Notes: generated by a model not told the origin, from the sequence alone. A DNA stretch of 64,000 nucleotides from Myrmaecium sp. VS I D KN 1 (GCA_019775845.1 JADQAV010000005.1:248001-312000), one strand, 5' to 3'. Positions 1 through 12,932 are shown, counted from the stretch's first letter. Numbers and translations are program-made.

Positions 1-1228
1 CCAGGGGGTGAGTTGCGGAATGCAATGAGGTGGCTTGGTGTTGAGGTTGAGGTTCATGCGCCGGACTCGGAAACGCAACTCGTCGGATGCGAACGCTCAC
101 TCACGTGACAGCGTTAACGGGCTTCTCCAGCCACAGTGAGGCTGCGTGGCTGAGTATATCTAGCAGCTTCGTCACATTGATGGCTGAGCTACAATGCGAG
201 CGTAACGTTAATTGACGGCATGAGGTTAACTTTGATCATGCTGAACGCTCCCGTCTACTGTCCAGGGGACCCATCTGGTTGAAGTAACCATCCTTGGCCG
301 CAGACACAGTGGGACTTCAGTCAGATCTCTGCGCAATCTTGATTCGTGTGGAAATCGAGATGAGTATCAGAGTCAGCTCAGAGAGCAAGAAGAACGCGCA
401 AGCACATGCGCCTTGATGCGTTCATTTTACTTCTACGGCTGGGAATATAGATCACTAAGTACTGCTGTAGCTACCTCATGGATCAATGGCCTGCAACAAC
501 CTCAGAATCAGGAGCGTCGTAAAGCCATCCTTTGTCACTAGTACGTCGTGGGAATCGCATAGTCTTTTTCTTCCCCAACCGAAGTTAAGGGACAGATGTT
601 GACGAAGAAGCACGGTACGACATCCCACAAAGCAAAGCCTGGAAGACGAAAGGTTTGCTCTTGATAGGCATTTGCGTGACATGCACATTCGGTGTGTTCT
701 CAATGCCGGATGATTCCAGAAGATGCGAACGATGAGGCTCTTGCCAGCGCCTGTCCGGCCTGTACACACATCCTATGGAGTAGCTTAGCTGGCATCGCGA
801 AATCTGAATGTTCGTCGTCGCAAAGCTTGACGTTTCTGTCGGCGACCGTGACCGTGACCGCATGCAGAAAGTTCAGCACAACGGGGCGGTGCACCCGCCT
901 CCCGGGCGTAACTTAGCCCCCTTGTCCGCCGCAAGGAGGCGGCTTGTGGGACCCCGGGGGGGTTACGGAAGCCGTGGGCCAGAACTCAGCTCCGGAGCTA
1001 GGAGGAGGAGTTACTCCTCAGGCTGCGCCTCCGCAGCCCAACCGATAGCTCGCTCCGGGAGGCGACTTTGCTGTCCGCCATCCAAGCCACCCGCAAACGT
1101 CAGTCGCTCTTCCCACTATATAACTGAACTGCCTTCCCCCCTCACCTGGCACTGGCAGAAGCAAACCTGAAGTCCCGTCTGCACCACGCCTGTCTGCTAA
1201 AACCAAACAACCCCGGGATTAACAAAAC
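1..1228. other. Upstream non-coding region
   Basis: No convincing gene was found. Several open frames of 60-120 codons overlap one another on both strands, none with a recognisable domain. Positions 895-1050 are GC-rich and contain small inverted repeats such as the CCGCC/GGCGG pair near 928-946. The last 110 bases before the calcipressin start are pyrimidine-rich and hold a TATA-like site, so they are probably its promoter and leader. Confidence 0.6.
1117..1123 (+). promoter_or_regulatory. TATA-like element of the calcipressin gene
   Basis: TATATAA lies about 110 bases before the ATG at 1229, followed by a pyrimidine-rich leader. Position and sequence suit a fungal core promoter; nothing else supports it. 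Confidence 0.35.
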
Positions 1229-2073
1229 ATGACGAATTCTCCCTCCGAGATCCCCTCTCCCACGATGCCGCGGATGTCGAGTAGCCCCCGGAAAGGGTCC
1301 CGGTCGGCACTTTCGCTTGATCTCTCAGATCTGCCTCCGCTCATCCAACCCTCACCTCCCTCGAATACGCTACTCATCACAGTAAGGGCGCTCACGCAAG
1401 ACCTATCGCCGCACCTCCTTGCTAACGACACTAGAACCTCAACGATCCCGCCATTTTCCACCCAGCTTCCCTAGAAAGCATCCGTAACCTCATAAACGAA
1501 CATGCGCCAATCCATACATGGGCGCCTTTGAAGTCATTCCGCCGCATAATATGCTCTTTCTGGGACGTTGACTCTGCCGTTCTCATCCGGCAAAAGATTG
1601 ATGGCGAAGTGATCATGGGCGATCGCGTCCGTGTCTACTTCGGCGCTCCCACCCCGCTCTCGAATCCCAATCAGCATCTCCAAGCTCCGAAGCTTGATAA
1701 GTTGTTTTTCATCTCGCCTCCGCCATCTCCGCCGCATGGTTGGGAGATGCGGAACGAAGAACCCCCGAATAAAGAGGTGCACGCGGATGACTTGGCAAGT
1801 GCGCTGGCAAAGCTGCATGCCCATCAGGAGACGAATCCTATGGCAGCGATGATGGAAGACAAGGGAGATATCAGTCCTCTTTCTGCGACAAGGAGGAGCA
1901 GGAGCTCGACGATTGTCTATCATCCCGGCGATCATGGCGATAGCCCGGATCTGCCGGCCATCGCGGTCGAAGACGCGGACTCCGACGAAGAGGATGTGAT
2001 CAGTCCGATGGAGGGTGTCGAGAAGACCAAAATTTTCCATACGTCGAGACCTCCGGTCGAGCTGATGGAGTGA
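1229..2073 (+). CDS. Calcipressin (regulator of calcineurin)
   Basis: Calcipressins bind the phosphatase calcineurin and tune calcium signalling. There are two exons, 1229-1381 and 1435-2073, separated by a 53-bp intron (GTAAGG...CTAG with a GCTAAC branch site); together they encode about 263 residues, normal for the family. The splice joins TLLIT to NLNDPAIF, restoring the RNP-like fold at the N terminus. Exon 2 carries the family signature: FWDVDSAVLIRQKIDG, then a YFG strand, then FISPPPSPPHGWEM, the ISPPxSPP block that is phosphorylated in relatives. The tail has an acidic stretch (DSDEEDVISP) and PAIAVE, resembling a PxIxIT calcineurin-docking site, and ends in TSRPPVELME. The first ATG of the frame is used. 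Identification rests on these motifs read by eye. Confidence 0.92.
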
Positions 2074-3680
2074 GGATCTGTCCAGGAGCTTTCATTACTG
2101 GCAAGGCGTTGGTTTGGGCTCGTCATTGCTTTACCGGGGAAAAATTACCTGCATCACATTGCATGGTTCTGGCGTTCACACGGGGAAATGGCCGGGTATC
2201 ACATCTTCATGCGGTCTTGGTTTAGCAGGCGTACAGATCCGCAAGTTCCATTGCGGCTATTCATCTGAATTCTGTTAGTACGAGGTAACTCAACGCTCAA
2301 TATCCTGATAATAAAATATTCTATGCATCTATCCCATTAGTCACGTGTGACTGGCGGAGGTGAACAGCTGGGCCTTTTCATCCGGCCACGTCTCATATGC
2401 CAGGCATGCGGCGCTGCGTTTTCGCCTACTGTACATATGTACGCTTATGTATCCTGAAGCTTGACGGTGGTACGTTAGACTACGCAGGGTGTCAACTTCT
2501 CTCGAGGGTAAAGCCGCCGTCTGCCCCATGCACACTGACTATTGAGCCGAAGGATGTACCCCGTAAGCCGGAGTTACCGTCGCTTGATCAAGGAGTTGCT
2601 GCGGAGAGCTAAGGTCGTGTTGATGGCTGCAGCGGGCGTTCACCAGCGAGGTATTGCTCGTGTTTCTGGGCTGCGGATGGGACGGCGTAGAAGGAGATCA
2701 TGTTGTGGAGTTGAATACTTACCGACTCCTGCGAATCTACGCCCGGGGCAGTAGGGGAAAGCTTCTGGTTGAGAATGCCTGAGAGAGTGAGAGAAAGAGA
2801 GAGAGTGAGAGAGAGAGCTACAACAGAATCCGCCCACCATTTCCGACACCGATGCCGTTTTGGTAAGATTACTTCTAGTGCGTCTCGTCTTCTGGCTTAC
2901 AGTATATAGCTTTCGGTAATGGTCCGATCACTGTATTACGCGGCCATTACGGGTAGCTTAGGCTACGTGGTGGCGTTCCGGGGAGACGTCTGTCTGGAAA
3001 AGATATCATCCAGACGATTCCTGCCCGTAATGTGAATGGATGGATGGATGGAGGGACAGGAACTGTCTGAAGTTCACGGTTGGGGAGAGCCTTGCCCGCC
3101 CACGCTCGCCGTTAACATCAACTGCCGCTAAACGGATGTAGTGGGCCAGTCCCGTTCCAGGACCCGCCAAGGAGGCCCTTGATTCGGATGCTACCAGTGC
3201 ACACCTCGACCCTGACCTTGCGTCTCCGCTTGTTTGTGGTGAACTTCTGGCGGCTGGCCGATCCTGAGAAAGCACCAACACACGAGTCAACTTCTCATTG
3301 CCTTCATTGCTATCTCTGCGGCAGGTCCTTGCGGTCTGACTACCAGCTTCGCTACATATCGTCCGTCTCCGCTCCGCGCTACCTTCGTTTGGAATTGGTT
3401 TCGCTTGCCCCTCAACCTGTCACCTTCCACAGCGACGCCTGCGCCGTGCCAACTACTAGTAGTTTCACGGCCTCGATTCGACTCCTCACACCGACACTGG
3501 CCTGTAGCAAACAGTCTTCGAGCTCTCTATATCGACCGCTTTTCCGAGCGCCTAGCCTCTGCAACAACCTGAGGCAGATGTTTGCGTCTCCACGGTCTGG
3601 TTCCTGTTTCGCGCGCCGGGTGCGGCTTCACGGTTGAGCAACCTGCTTTGATCGCCCTCGATCCCTCGAAATCACACAAC
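2074..3680. other. Intergenic region and long leader of the RhoGEF gene
   Basis: No gene is supported. A GA-rich microsatellite lies at about 2780-2818 and a GGAT tetranucleotide run at about 3034-3052. From about 3300 the sequence is pyrimidine-rich and looks like promoter and 5' leader of the next gene. The frame open upstream of 3681 starts only with TTG at 3582 and is not taken as coding. Confidence 0.55.
2780..2818. repeat. GA microsatellite
   Basis: Imperfect GAGA tract in the intergenic region between calcipressin and the RhoGEF gene. Confidence 0.8.
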
Positions 3681-6600
3681 ATGTCTTATCACCAGAACGG
3701 GCAGCAGTACTATAGCAGTTCCTCCGCGCAAGCCCCGGCGCAAGCGGCGGCTACTCGGTACACTGATCCCTCTGCGCATCGGATGCCGAGTGTTGACAAT
3801 GGCGAAGAACGAAGATACAGAGTGGACGGAAGTGGCAACGGAGATTATGACTACCGGCATTCACGAGGAAATCGTAGCAGCATATCCTCGAGAGCGCACG
3901 ATGAGCTTTTCATGGCAGAAGCGATACCGCCTATGAGCCCGTCCAGAGTCAGCAATCCAGGAAGCCTTAGTTATCAAAACCAGCCTCAATCGCCGACTTC
4001 ATATAACCCTCAGCACTATGTGGCTCCCGTCCAAATACCTAATCCTGCGGCATTCGGTGGAGTCAACATGGCAGCATTCCCCAATACTACACCTCAGCCA
4101 TATAATCCCGCCGCGTATGCCGAGTCCAACATCAGCCGACACAACACAGTAAGCCATCCATATGGCTTTTCGCCAACGGCGCCTTCTACTGCTTCGTCTA
4201 TATCTTCTCCGATAAGCGCCGCCTTCCCTTCGCCAACGCTTCCTCAACATCAAATACCTCCAGGGGGGACCTACTCCGTCAACGATGGCAGGCAACACAC
4301 ACAGTATGGAGGCACTGCATCAACACCTGTCCACTCTGCGTACTCCCCACCTCGTTTGCCTCTGCAGATGCCCTCTGCTAGCAGTACGTCGCCGACTGCT
4401 CCTTGGGGTGATATGCTGGGAAACCGTCCCTCAAGCGGCCCCTATAGCAGCGTTCCCATTGGAAATGGCGTGAATGAGGATGTAACTCAGCGCGCCTTGC
4501 CGTCACCACCTATCCGCCATCATCAAAGCCACCGGTATGCGGGAAACTGGTACGCTCCTGCAATCGATGACCTCCCCTCTCAGCCGCCGGCGCCACCGCA
4601 ACATGGCTCGCCGCAGCGTATGAATACGAGTGGGCGCCATCCGCAGGCTCGTCCCTTACCAGGTCCGCCGCCCGATGATTCCGACGGAGAGAACGGTCTC
4701 GTCCCTGGAACGAATGGAGTCCCCAGTCAGGATGACCTTTTCAATGCAGTTGAGAATGCCTTCAATACTGCCTCTGGCGCGCCGGAGCCAAGCCCGCGTA
4801 TTGACATGAACCAACTGTCTTTGGACGAAACGAATAGCTACGAACAAAGCTATGACACGTATAGCCCGGGACAAAGCAGCGACGGCGCCAACGGACGTAT
4901 GTCAGCCTACTTTGATGTGACAGAGGCCTACGCATATGATGATGATAGTGACCTGGAGGCTGCTGCTGGCCTCGCCGCTCTGCAACAAGCTGAAGCCCAA
5001 GAACAGGCAGATGAGGCCCGACGAACGAGTGGAGGCAGTGGGCTTTTCGGCGCCCATCCTCAGGATGGACAGCAACCTTATGAACCGGATGGTGCTACTG
5101 TCGCTGATGACGCAAGCGACAGTGATGTCGTACCGGTAGATATGGGTTTGTATGGAGGCAGTTACGAACCGCACTTCTCTTACGGTGGCGGGCCGAACCA
5201 ACTAGCTGCTGGTGGTAACGCCCTAGATAACCGCAGTCAGCCTGTGTCATCATCTGGCTCGTTCCGACGCTCTGAGGGCGCAAGCGATGCCAGCTATGAT
5301 TACCAGATGGATAACATTCATCCATTTCCCCCCTTCTCATCAAGCGCTAGGGTGGATACGTCCGGTACTGGCGGACTTACCGATCCTAGCACAAGTAATG
5401 GCCGCCGCCTGAGCTATGATGATGGGGATGAGAACCAGTTTTCTGATGTGGCTCCAGGTGCTGGTGAGCCGCCCGACATGTTCTATCATCCCGGGATGTC
5501 GACCAGCCGACCGTTGCCTCCTCCACCAGCTGGAGAACGCCACCACGCTTACTCTTCGCCCGCAGTTGCTACCCAGGCAGGCATTGGGGCTGCCATGTCC
5601 GTAAGGTCATCCTATCCTTCGACTCCAGACGCATACGGTGCGACAACCCCTGGAGGTACCCTCGTACCAAGGTCGACGTCTCTACTTCACCACAGCAGCA
5701 CTCCTCAGATGGTAGCTCCCACACGGTCCAAGACAGACGCGGAACAGAACAGAATCCGGCAGTCGCGAACTTCGGTCTTCTATACTGGAGAGTCCACCGT
5801 TAACACCGGAGAGCGTATGACCTTGGATCTTCCGGCACTGCCCACGGGCAAGCGTTTCAATCCCGCCAAACTCACTGCCAGCGACTTCAAGAAGTGTGCG
5901 GAGCCTTGGGCCGTTAGCTCTGTCATCTCTTGGCTGAGGAATTTGGCCGATGGAGAGGCTGATCTGAAAGAACATGCTGTCCTGGATGGACTCGTTGCTT
6001 TATTCACTTTCAAGGTGGCCACGATGAATGTGGCTGACGCGGAGGCGCTGAGCTCTCACGTACTCCAAATCATGTACTCGGCAGGGACATTGGTCCGCCA
6101 AGAAGAATGGTTGAAATTCGGTTCCGAGACCGCCACAGGTGTGCTTTACCAGCTCACCGGGTCTGGTTGTTATGCTCCCAGAGTCCATAATTACGAGGGC
6201 ACGGGTCGATGCTACTCGAAACATTGTGAGAGGACGGTCAAGAAGCTGGATCTGCATGCGCAGCCAGTCCTCCAGGCGAAGGACGATTGGATCACCTTCT
6301 ATAAAGTTAAGAAAGAAGATCTTGAAGGGGTCAGCCACAAAGAGATCGAGCGGCAGAATATCCTGCATGAGATCGTACAAGGTGAAGACAATTATATGTC
6401 CAACTTGGACGTCCTCCGGATATTGTATCGCGATCGTCTATACAGCGCCCAACCGCCTGTGCTACCTCCAAATAAGGTGAAGAGTTTCATCCGTGACGTG
6501 TTTGGGAAAGTGGACGCTGTCAAGAAGGCAAACGAGGAATGGCTTCTTCCGCAGCTTAAGTATCGACAACGCGAACAAGGTCCATGGGTAGTCGGTTTTA

Positions 6601-8902
6601 GCGACATCTTTCGAGAATGGATTCGCAAGGCAAAGCAAGCATACATCGAGTATGCAGCTGCGTTCCCCTACGCTTCCTTCTTAATTCGACGAGAAGCGGA
6701 CAAGAATATGCTCTTCCGAACCTTCCTCGAGAATGCACGAACGCACAAGATGTCGAATAAACTGAGCTGGGATTCCTTTCTTAAAGCACCAATCACCCGC
6801 CTCCAGCACTATGGGCTCCTGCTGAATACTGTGCTGAAGAGGTCCATCGTGGATAACGAAGAGAAGAGGACTCTTGCGATTGCCATTGAGGAGATAAAAA
6901 ACGTCACGTTAGAGTGCGATGCCCGGGTTGCAGAACAGGGTCGAAAGGTCGACCTCAGGGATCTTCAACACAAGCTGCAGCTACGCCCTGGAATGAGGGA
7001 TGTGGAGCTCAACTTGGACCACCTTGGCCGCGAGCTCATTTTCAAAGGCGATCTTCAAAGGATGGGAAGTACCAGATTCACTTGGCAGGAGACGCATGCT
7101 CTCCTCTTCGACCATTACCTTGTCCTGGCCAAGACAGTAATGATGAGTCGGGATGACGGAGGTCCCAAGCAAGAGCTCTACGATGTCTCGAAGAACCCTA
7201 TACCTATGGACCTTCTGATCCTAGAAAGCGTTGATGATGACCCGGTTGTCAAGTCGACCATGAAAGGCATTGCTGCCGTCTCGCCAGCACCCACCCGCGT
7301 GGGCACTACGCTCTCTACAGACACTCGGTTATCCAAAACTTCCTCAAACGGCAGTCCCGCGCCAGGTGCACTGCATCACACTAATACCTCGACCTCTCTT
7401 GCATCTGTCGCGACTAATTCTTCCGGGAAAACATTAGTTGCTTCCACCGCTCTCGAAGCGAAGGATGAAAAGGTCATGTATCCTTTCCGCATCAAACATC
7501 TCGGAAAGGAAGTCTACACCCTATATGCCCCCAGTGCGCAGAATCGCGCCGATTGGGTAGAGAAGATCACGGAGGCTAAGACCAAGCACGCCGCGGCTCT
7601 GTTTGCCCAGAACGCGGAGCCTTTCCGGCTGCGCGTCATGTCTGACTCAGCTTTCGCCTATGAAGGGGGCATCATCGGGCAGAGAAGTATATCCATCAAG
7701 GGAACGCCGCTCGATAGAGCGATAGATGAAGTGGAAAAGATATTCGTCAACACCGGGCGTCCAGCACCTATCTGTAGAGCACGAGTCAACTGCGCCACAA
7801 CTTTCAATCAGCCTTTTGGGAAATCTATGGTCGCGGTGGGGACGGATTACGGCGTTTACATATCCGAGGTTGACAACCCACGAGGATGGAGTCGGGTAAG
7901 TTAAAGGTGGACTGCAGTCGATTGACTGGAACCCAGTACTAACAACTACTTAGGCTATTCAAATGCCAAGGGTAACTCAGATTGCCGTGTTGGAAGAGTT
8001 CTGTTTGATGCTGCTCATTTCCGACAAAGCGCTTATTGCATACCATTTGGACGCTGTCTGCCCTGTCGGCGGTATCGCTCCCAGCAACGACTCTAGCCGA
8101 AGAGCTCCCCAAAAGCTCTCTGGTACAAAGGATGTTGGCTTCTTTTCCACAGGCAAGATGAAAGATCGTACGCTTGTCTTCTTCAAAAAGCGTGACGGGC
8201 TCTCCTCGGTGTTCAAGGTAGGGCACTTCCCCGGTGACAAGATACACGAACACTGTCTGATGATCAACAATACAGGTACTCGAGCCCATCTATCAGAAAT
8301 CTAGCGAAAAGAAGTCGCGTCTCTTCCGCACCGGTCGCACCGAGTTCTTCCGCGAATATGACGACTTCTACATCCCTGCCGAATGCTATGGCCTCAATAT
8401 TTTCCATTCGTCACTTGCAATCTCCACCTCCAAGGGATTCGAAGTGCTCACTCTTGACAAAAAACAACCGTGGTCAGTACCGGACCTCAAAGCCTCCGCT
8501 GTGGCCAGCATTGCCTCCCGTCTCGTCAACCAGGATCCCCTGGGCATGTTCCGGATCTCAGATACGGAGTTCCTTCTTACCTACACCGACTGTGCTGTCT
8601 ACGTCAACAAGCACGGCGACATCTCACGCAGCGTAGTCATGGAGTTTGTCGGGAAGGCCAAGGCTGCGGCTCTCTACGGACCGTATATTGTGCTGTTTGA
8701 CAACGATTTTGTCGAGATTCGGAACGCACAGAACGGACGGTTGCGGCAGGTCATCGCCGGGCGGGACGTCAAGTGCTTGGATGATGCGCAAGGGGGAAGC
8801 GGCGCTAGTCAGCGGAGCATCAAGGTTGCAATGCAGCATCCTTATGTTGAACGCTGCCAAATTGTGGTCGAACTACTGCTCAACGAGGGGCAAAAGGAGT
8901 GA
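3681..8902 (+). CDS. Rho1-type guanine nucleotide exchange factor (DH-PH-CNH), Rgf3/Tus1-like
   Basis: Proteins of this family activate Rho GTPases that control cell-wall synthesis and septation at the plasma membrane. Exons are 3681-7895, 7954-8217 and 8276-8902, with two 58-bp introns; the product is about 1,701 residues. Residues 1-720 are disordered and rich in Ser, Pro and Gln. About 735-850 is a helical, winged-helix-like region ending in a Cys-containing segment (GRCYSKHCERT). The DH domain follows at about 887-1090 (begins EIERQNILHEIVQGEDNY; contains APITRLQHYGLLL). A PH domain at about 1104-1306 has a long Ser/Thr-rich insertion, and a citron-homology (CNH) domain fills about 1313-1690 across both introns. 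A typical Rom2 DEP domain was not recognised, which is why Rgf3/Tus1 is favoured over Rom2/Rgf1. ATG 3681 is the first ATG in frame. Confidence 0.9.
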
Positions 8903-9964
8903 AGGAGCCGTCCGTCGTAACGACTGGTAGCAGGGGGGATACGTATCACGAGCGAAGCCAGCTCTGAGTTCATCGACGGATTCGGTTCGATGGAGAAGGA
9001 ACCTTGAGCGTCGGTCCATGCATGATGTTGCCTTGCATCTTTCTTTAAGCGGGTTTTTGTTTCTTGTTTTTTGGCCCATTTCGGGTCAAGGGCCATCTAC
9101 TTCTTCTCATAGTTTGCCTTTGTTTTCTTTTTTTACCCCTGATCGTTTTGTGCCCTTTATTCCCCCATTTCGTTTTTTCTTTCCTGTTGATATCGAAGAT
9201 GGTTTGTCGATGATACCTCGTTATTCATTCATATTGCCGAGAATGGATTTTCCTTTCTTCCTGTAGGTACCTTATTGAACTTCTTTGGATGCACCGATGG
9301 CTTCCTTTCGTGATTGCCTGACCTCTGTCATGGCTAGCCGTCCTGTGACTGATGACCGGAATTTGTCGTCAGGTTGGCCTGCGCCGTGCAGTTCTCCTGA
9401 GAACCCGATCTCGTATTCTGAAAAGCTCTGCCTCGTCGGCACAATCGGTACACACAATACAGCTGTCCCGCCCATAAATGTTCAGGGAATCGGGCAACGA
9501 GGCTGAAGAAAGCTCGGGCCATCGGTCGTCGCGCCAACGGGGACCCCTTGTCAACAACAACGGGGCAACGTCAGTCCCCAGCCTTCCCCATTTTCCACCG
9601 CCTACCTGCTAACCACCCCATTTCCCAGCCTCCCAGTCACCGCCACGTTTAGACGGGCTCAACTAGCTCTCTCCCGCTCTCCCTCCTCACCACTATCTCT
9701 AACCTTACTCTTGTGCTGTCTGTTGGCAACTTACTAGACTTTAGCAACCGTCTATCGTTACATCTTTACCTAACGTCTTGCCGTCCGCGGACCGTCTGCG
9801 GCTCACCGTTCGTTAGCGACTTTAGCGAGAAGCGATATCCCACACCATTGTCAAGACCAACTCAGTCCGACTGCACGGCTTCCCTCACGCTCCCTGGAGC
9901 TTAGGCTCTAGCATTGGGGGCTCTTATTGAACGGCCTTCGATTCTACCTCGACAGCTCGTCATC
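8903..9964. other. Intergenic region
   Basis: This holds the RhoGEF 3' region, T-rich from about 9050 to 9210, then the promoter and pyrimidine-rich leader of the next gene from about 9560. No gene is supported. Confidence 0.6.
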
Positions 9965-11605
9965 ATGGCTCCCCTACCGAACACCCTCGTCGGGCTACAT
10001 CCTCGAGTCGCAACAACCGCCCATGCCTTTATCAAGCGCAGCGACAGCACTGAGCTCGGCAAGGGCGCTAAGCCGGCTAGCAGTTTCGACAACCAAGGCT
10101 TCTTCGCACTGTTTGCCATTTTAGGTGCGGCTATGGTGCTGGGCTCGCTGTGGTTCTTCTTCTGGGCCAAAAACGGCGGATTCAAATGGCGCAAGGGCGA
10201 TTGGGAGGACTACAAGTCGACGGTGCTGCGTCGCAAGGGGCCGGACGGGAAGACGCTGTCCAATGCGACCAAGAGCACGCGGCTGGGCGGCGGCAGCGTC
10301 GTACACGGACTGCCGTACGGCCGCAGCGAGGCGGGCGTGACGGAGTACACCGACCAAAGCTCCGCCTACACGGACAAGGACGAGATGCGCGAGGAGTACC
10401 GCGGCGGTATGCGGGGCGGTGACGCGCGTGCTCACCGCAAGAAAAAGAAGAAGAGCAAGGATCAGGACCCCGCGCTGCGTGAGTACCGCCAGGAGCGGCC
10501 GGCTCGCGTGGGTGGTCTCAACAGCCATCACGACGGCATTTACTACGACTACTCCAACACCGAGCCTTCGGAGGTCCAGACGGACGTCTCGAAGCAGCCT
10601 CTGACCAAATCATCGGAGAAGGATGAGAAGAAGGCCAAGAAGGAGCAGGCCGCGAAGGAGAAGGAGCGGAGGCGCATCGAGAAGGCTGCACAGAAGTCTG
10701 CCGCCATCGTGCTCAAGAAAGAGCGTGAATTCGAGAAGCAGAAGGCGAAGGAGCGGGCCCGCGAGACGAAGAAGAAGGGCGAGAAGCTCAAGGATGGCCG
10801 GTCGGAAGTGGGCACGGAGGTTGCTACGGAGGTTGCTACGGAGGTTGCTACGGAGGTGGCCACGGAGGTTGCCACGGAGGTCGCTACGGAGGTTTCCACG
10901 TCGACAACGACGAAGCAGCAGCAGCAGAGGGAGCAGAAGAGGCAACCCGAAATGTCGCAGCTGCCCCGGGAGGCCTCACGATCGGCGCCGAGCCGTGAGC
11001 CGCGTCGGTCCCAGCCATCTGCCGCCTACTCCTTCACGACAGGCGACGACAACGCCACCGCTGTGACCAGCGCGTACAGCGAGACGCTCGCCGACAAGAG
11101 CCACGGTCGCAAAAACAGCAAGCACCATCACCGTCGGCGCACCGCCGAGCCGGCGGTCTCGGTCGTCTCCGAGGAACCAGGAGGATCCGAGGCGGCGCAG
11201 TCGGACAGCTACTACTCCGCCTACCGCCCTCGCGCGGAATCCAACCGGCGCCGGTCCACCTCTCGCACCGCGTCTCGCCCGGACCGGGACGGCCGTCGGC
11301 AGCAGCGTCGCGAGAGCTCCTCCCGTCGGTCGAGCCCGAAGAAGGCTGCCGCCGGCGCCGGTCACCGGGCTGGCCCACCGTCGGAGCTGATGAGCATGGC
11401 GGACACGGAACGGAGCTATGAGCACTACGTCCCCGGGCTGAGCGTGGCTGGTAGCGTCGCGCCGAATGAGAGCGTGAGCCAGGTGGGCGTGGGTGAGCGG
11501 AGGGGCGGCGGACGGCGGGGCAGGGATGTGATGGCTGGGTATCGGCGGGGTGGGATGGGTCGGCGCAGGAGGGATTCGTTGAGTGAGAGCGGAGAGGATT
11601 ATTAG
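9965..11605 (+). CDS. Single-pass membrane protein of unknown function, conserved-looking N-terminal half
   Basis: I do not recognise a characterised family. The 546-residue, intronless product has one strong membrane segment at about 46-68 (FFALFAILGAAMVLGSLWFF). A juxtamembrane region follows (KNGGFKWRKGDWEDYKSTVLRRKG), resembling uncharacterised membrane proteins seen across filamentous ascomycetes. Residues about 215-285 are a Lys/Glu/Arg-rich, probably coiled-coil stretch. Next come seven EVAT-type repeats, then a Ser/Arg-rich disordered tail ending in SLSESGEDY. The ATG at 9965 is preferred over the TTG at 9914 that opens the frame. With the basic region next to the membrane helix, the long C-terminal part is probably cytosolic. 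The function is unknown. Confidence 0.8.
   Translation: MAPLPNTLVGLHPRVATTAHAFIKRSDSTELGKGAKPASSFDNQGFFALFAILGAAMVLGSLWFFFWAKNGGFKWRKGDWEDYKSTVLRRKGPDGKTLSNATKSTRLGGGSVVHGLPYGRSEAGVTEYTDQSSAYTDKDEMREEYRGGMRGGDARAHRKKKKKSKDQDPALREYRQERPARVGGLNSHHDGIYYDYSNTEPSEVQTDVSKQPLTKSSEKDEKKAKKEQAAKEKERRRIEKAAQKSAAIVLKKEREFEKQKAKERARETKKKGEKLKDGRSEVGTEVATEVATEVATEVATEVATEVATEVSTSTTTKQQQQREQKRQPEMSQLPREASRSAPSREPRRSQPSAAYSFTTGDDNATAVTSAYSETLADKSHGRKNSKHHHRRRTAEPAVSVVSEEPGGSEAAQSDSYYSAYRPRAESNRRRSTSRTASRPDRDGRRQQRRESSSRRSSPKKAAAGAGHRAGPPSELMSMADTERSYEHYVPGLSVAGSVAPNESVSQVGVGERRGGGRRGRDVMAGYRRGGMGRRRRDSLSESGEDY
10817..10900 (+). repeat. 12-bp coding minisatellite, seven units
   Basis: Seven tandem copies of a GAGGTTGCTACG-type unit encode EVAT repeats, the last one EVST. 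Units 1-3 are identical and units 4-7 differ at one or two positions, mostly at third positions. Confidence 0.95.
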
Positions 11606-12932
11606 AGGGAAGAAGTGGCGGAGGGAGAGATGCTGGTCTGTTACTTGAGGGGTAAGGGAGTTGTGGGATGACTTGGTTTTCTTTTTCTCTATCCCCTTTC
11701 TTTCCTTTTCCTTTCCTTTTTTATCCTTCTCTTTCACTTCCTCTTCTTCTCCTTCCCTCATGTCTTCTTTTATCGATCTTCATGAGAGCCATTGAGGGGT
11801 GATTGACGGACGGATGATGAGAGATCACGAATCATGAAAGACGAGCAGTCGCGTCCGTTCCTGTATTGAGGATTAATGAGTCGGTGGATCATTGGAGTCG
11901 GAGGGTGAACTGCTTGATTTGCAATGTAATGCATGGTTGGGGACCTGTTTGCTTTCTTTTTACCCACGTAGCGAATGAACCTTTTCTTCTTTTATTTTGT
12001 TCTATTGCTTTCTTCTGGTTGAAGATGTGGTGTTTCTTCCTATGTTCATTCAGATACTGATGTTTGTAGCCGGGAGCTTTGAACAGTACGGGAAATTGTG
12101 AGCGACCTCGAGTCAAGTTATGACATCAAACTCAAGAATAGTGACCTGGGGTAAATAACTTTTAAGTGGGACTGGAATCTCCCCCCACCCGGGTACCCAC
12201 CCACCCGCCTGACCTGTGCTTCGCTCACTTCTACCAACGCCAGCTCTTCATGATTTTCTTTCCTTTCCACGCTTTGTGTGAGGAACTCGTACATCAACAG
12301 CAAGTACTTATGGATCCAGTATTGATCGTATATACTTAAGTAAAGTGAGTGATAACTGACTTTTGTAGCATTTAAGTGACCTTACTAAGCCATATAGACC
12401 CTCATCTGTGAGTCCGAGGGGGGTCAATTTAGCCGACCGTTCCCTGGTTCCTGCCCTCCAACTCTCTTTTTTTGATTCTCTGCACTCACTGCACGACGCG
12501 CCCGAGAGCTGCCCACACCACTCTCTGTTCACACATCATTCATCTCTCTTCCTCGAGAAAGCTATATTTTTCCGGTCACAGCAAATATATACACGCCGAC
12601 ACGTTCTCCCGTACCGACTCACCCCCGGGCATACCCGACCGCGAGACAGACATTACCATAGCACCCGTCGTGCACCGCGCGGGGTGAGACACTTTCCCAC
12701 CGGTACCCTAGCACGATCCGCCCGCTTGTGTGCGCGTGCATGCAAAGGGAACCGCAAACGACCGCAAACGCCGACGCCAGCAAGGCGGTCGTCTAGCCCC
12801 AGATATCTGGTTCCTCTGTGAACTTCGAGAACCCGCACGTTTACGCAGTGGGAGATACAAATACCTCATTGACTGTCCTTCGACGAAGATACACGCCCTC
12901 CCTACCCTCCGAGACATTTACATATACACACG
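11606..12932. other. Intergenic region
   Basis: It contains pyrimidine-rich 3' sequence around 11,680-11,760. From about 12,450 there is a long leader before the gene at 12,933, with a CACACGATG start context. Short open frames overlap each other and none is convincing. Confidence 0.55.

Noticed and set aside
737-760. Minus-strand GRTGAGKS, a P-loop typical of ABC transporters, in a 97-codon frame
   Set aside because: No further ABC motifs (signature, Walker B) or preceding domain were found in any nearby frame, so it is treated as chance or an unrecognisable relic.
3582-3680. N-terminal extension of the RhoGEF from a TTG codon
   Set aside because: The first ATG in frame is 3681 and the added residues read like translated leader.
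9914-9964. Extension of the membrane protein from a TTG codon
   Set aside because: A normal ATG at 9965 gives a sensible start.
10976-11761. Minus-strand 261-codon frame
   Set aside because: It is the antisense shadow of the 546-residue membrane-protein gene.
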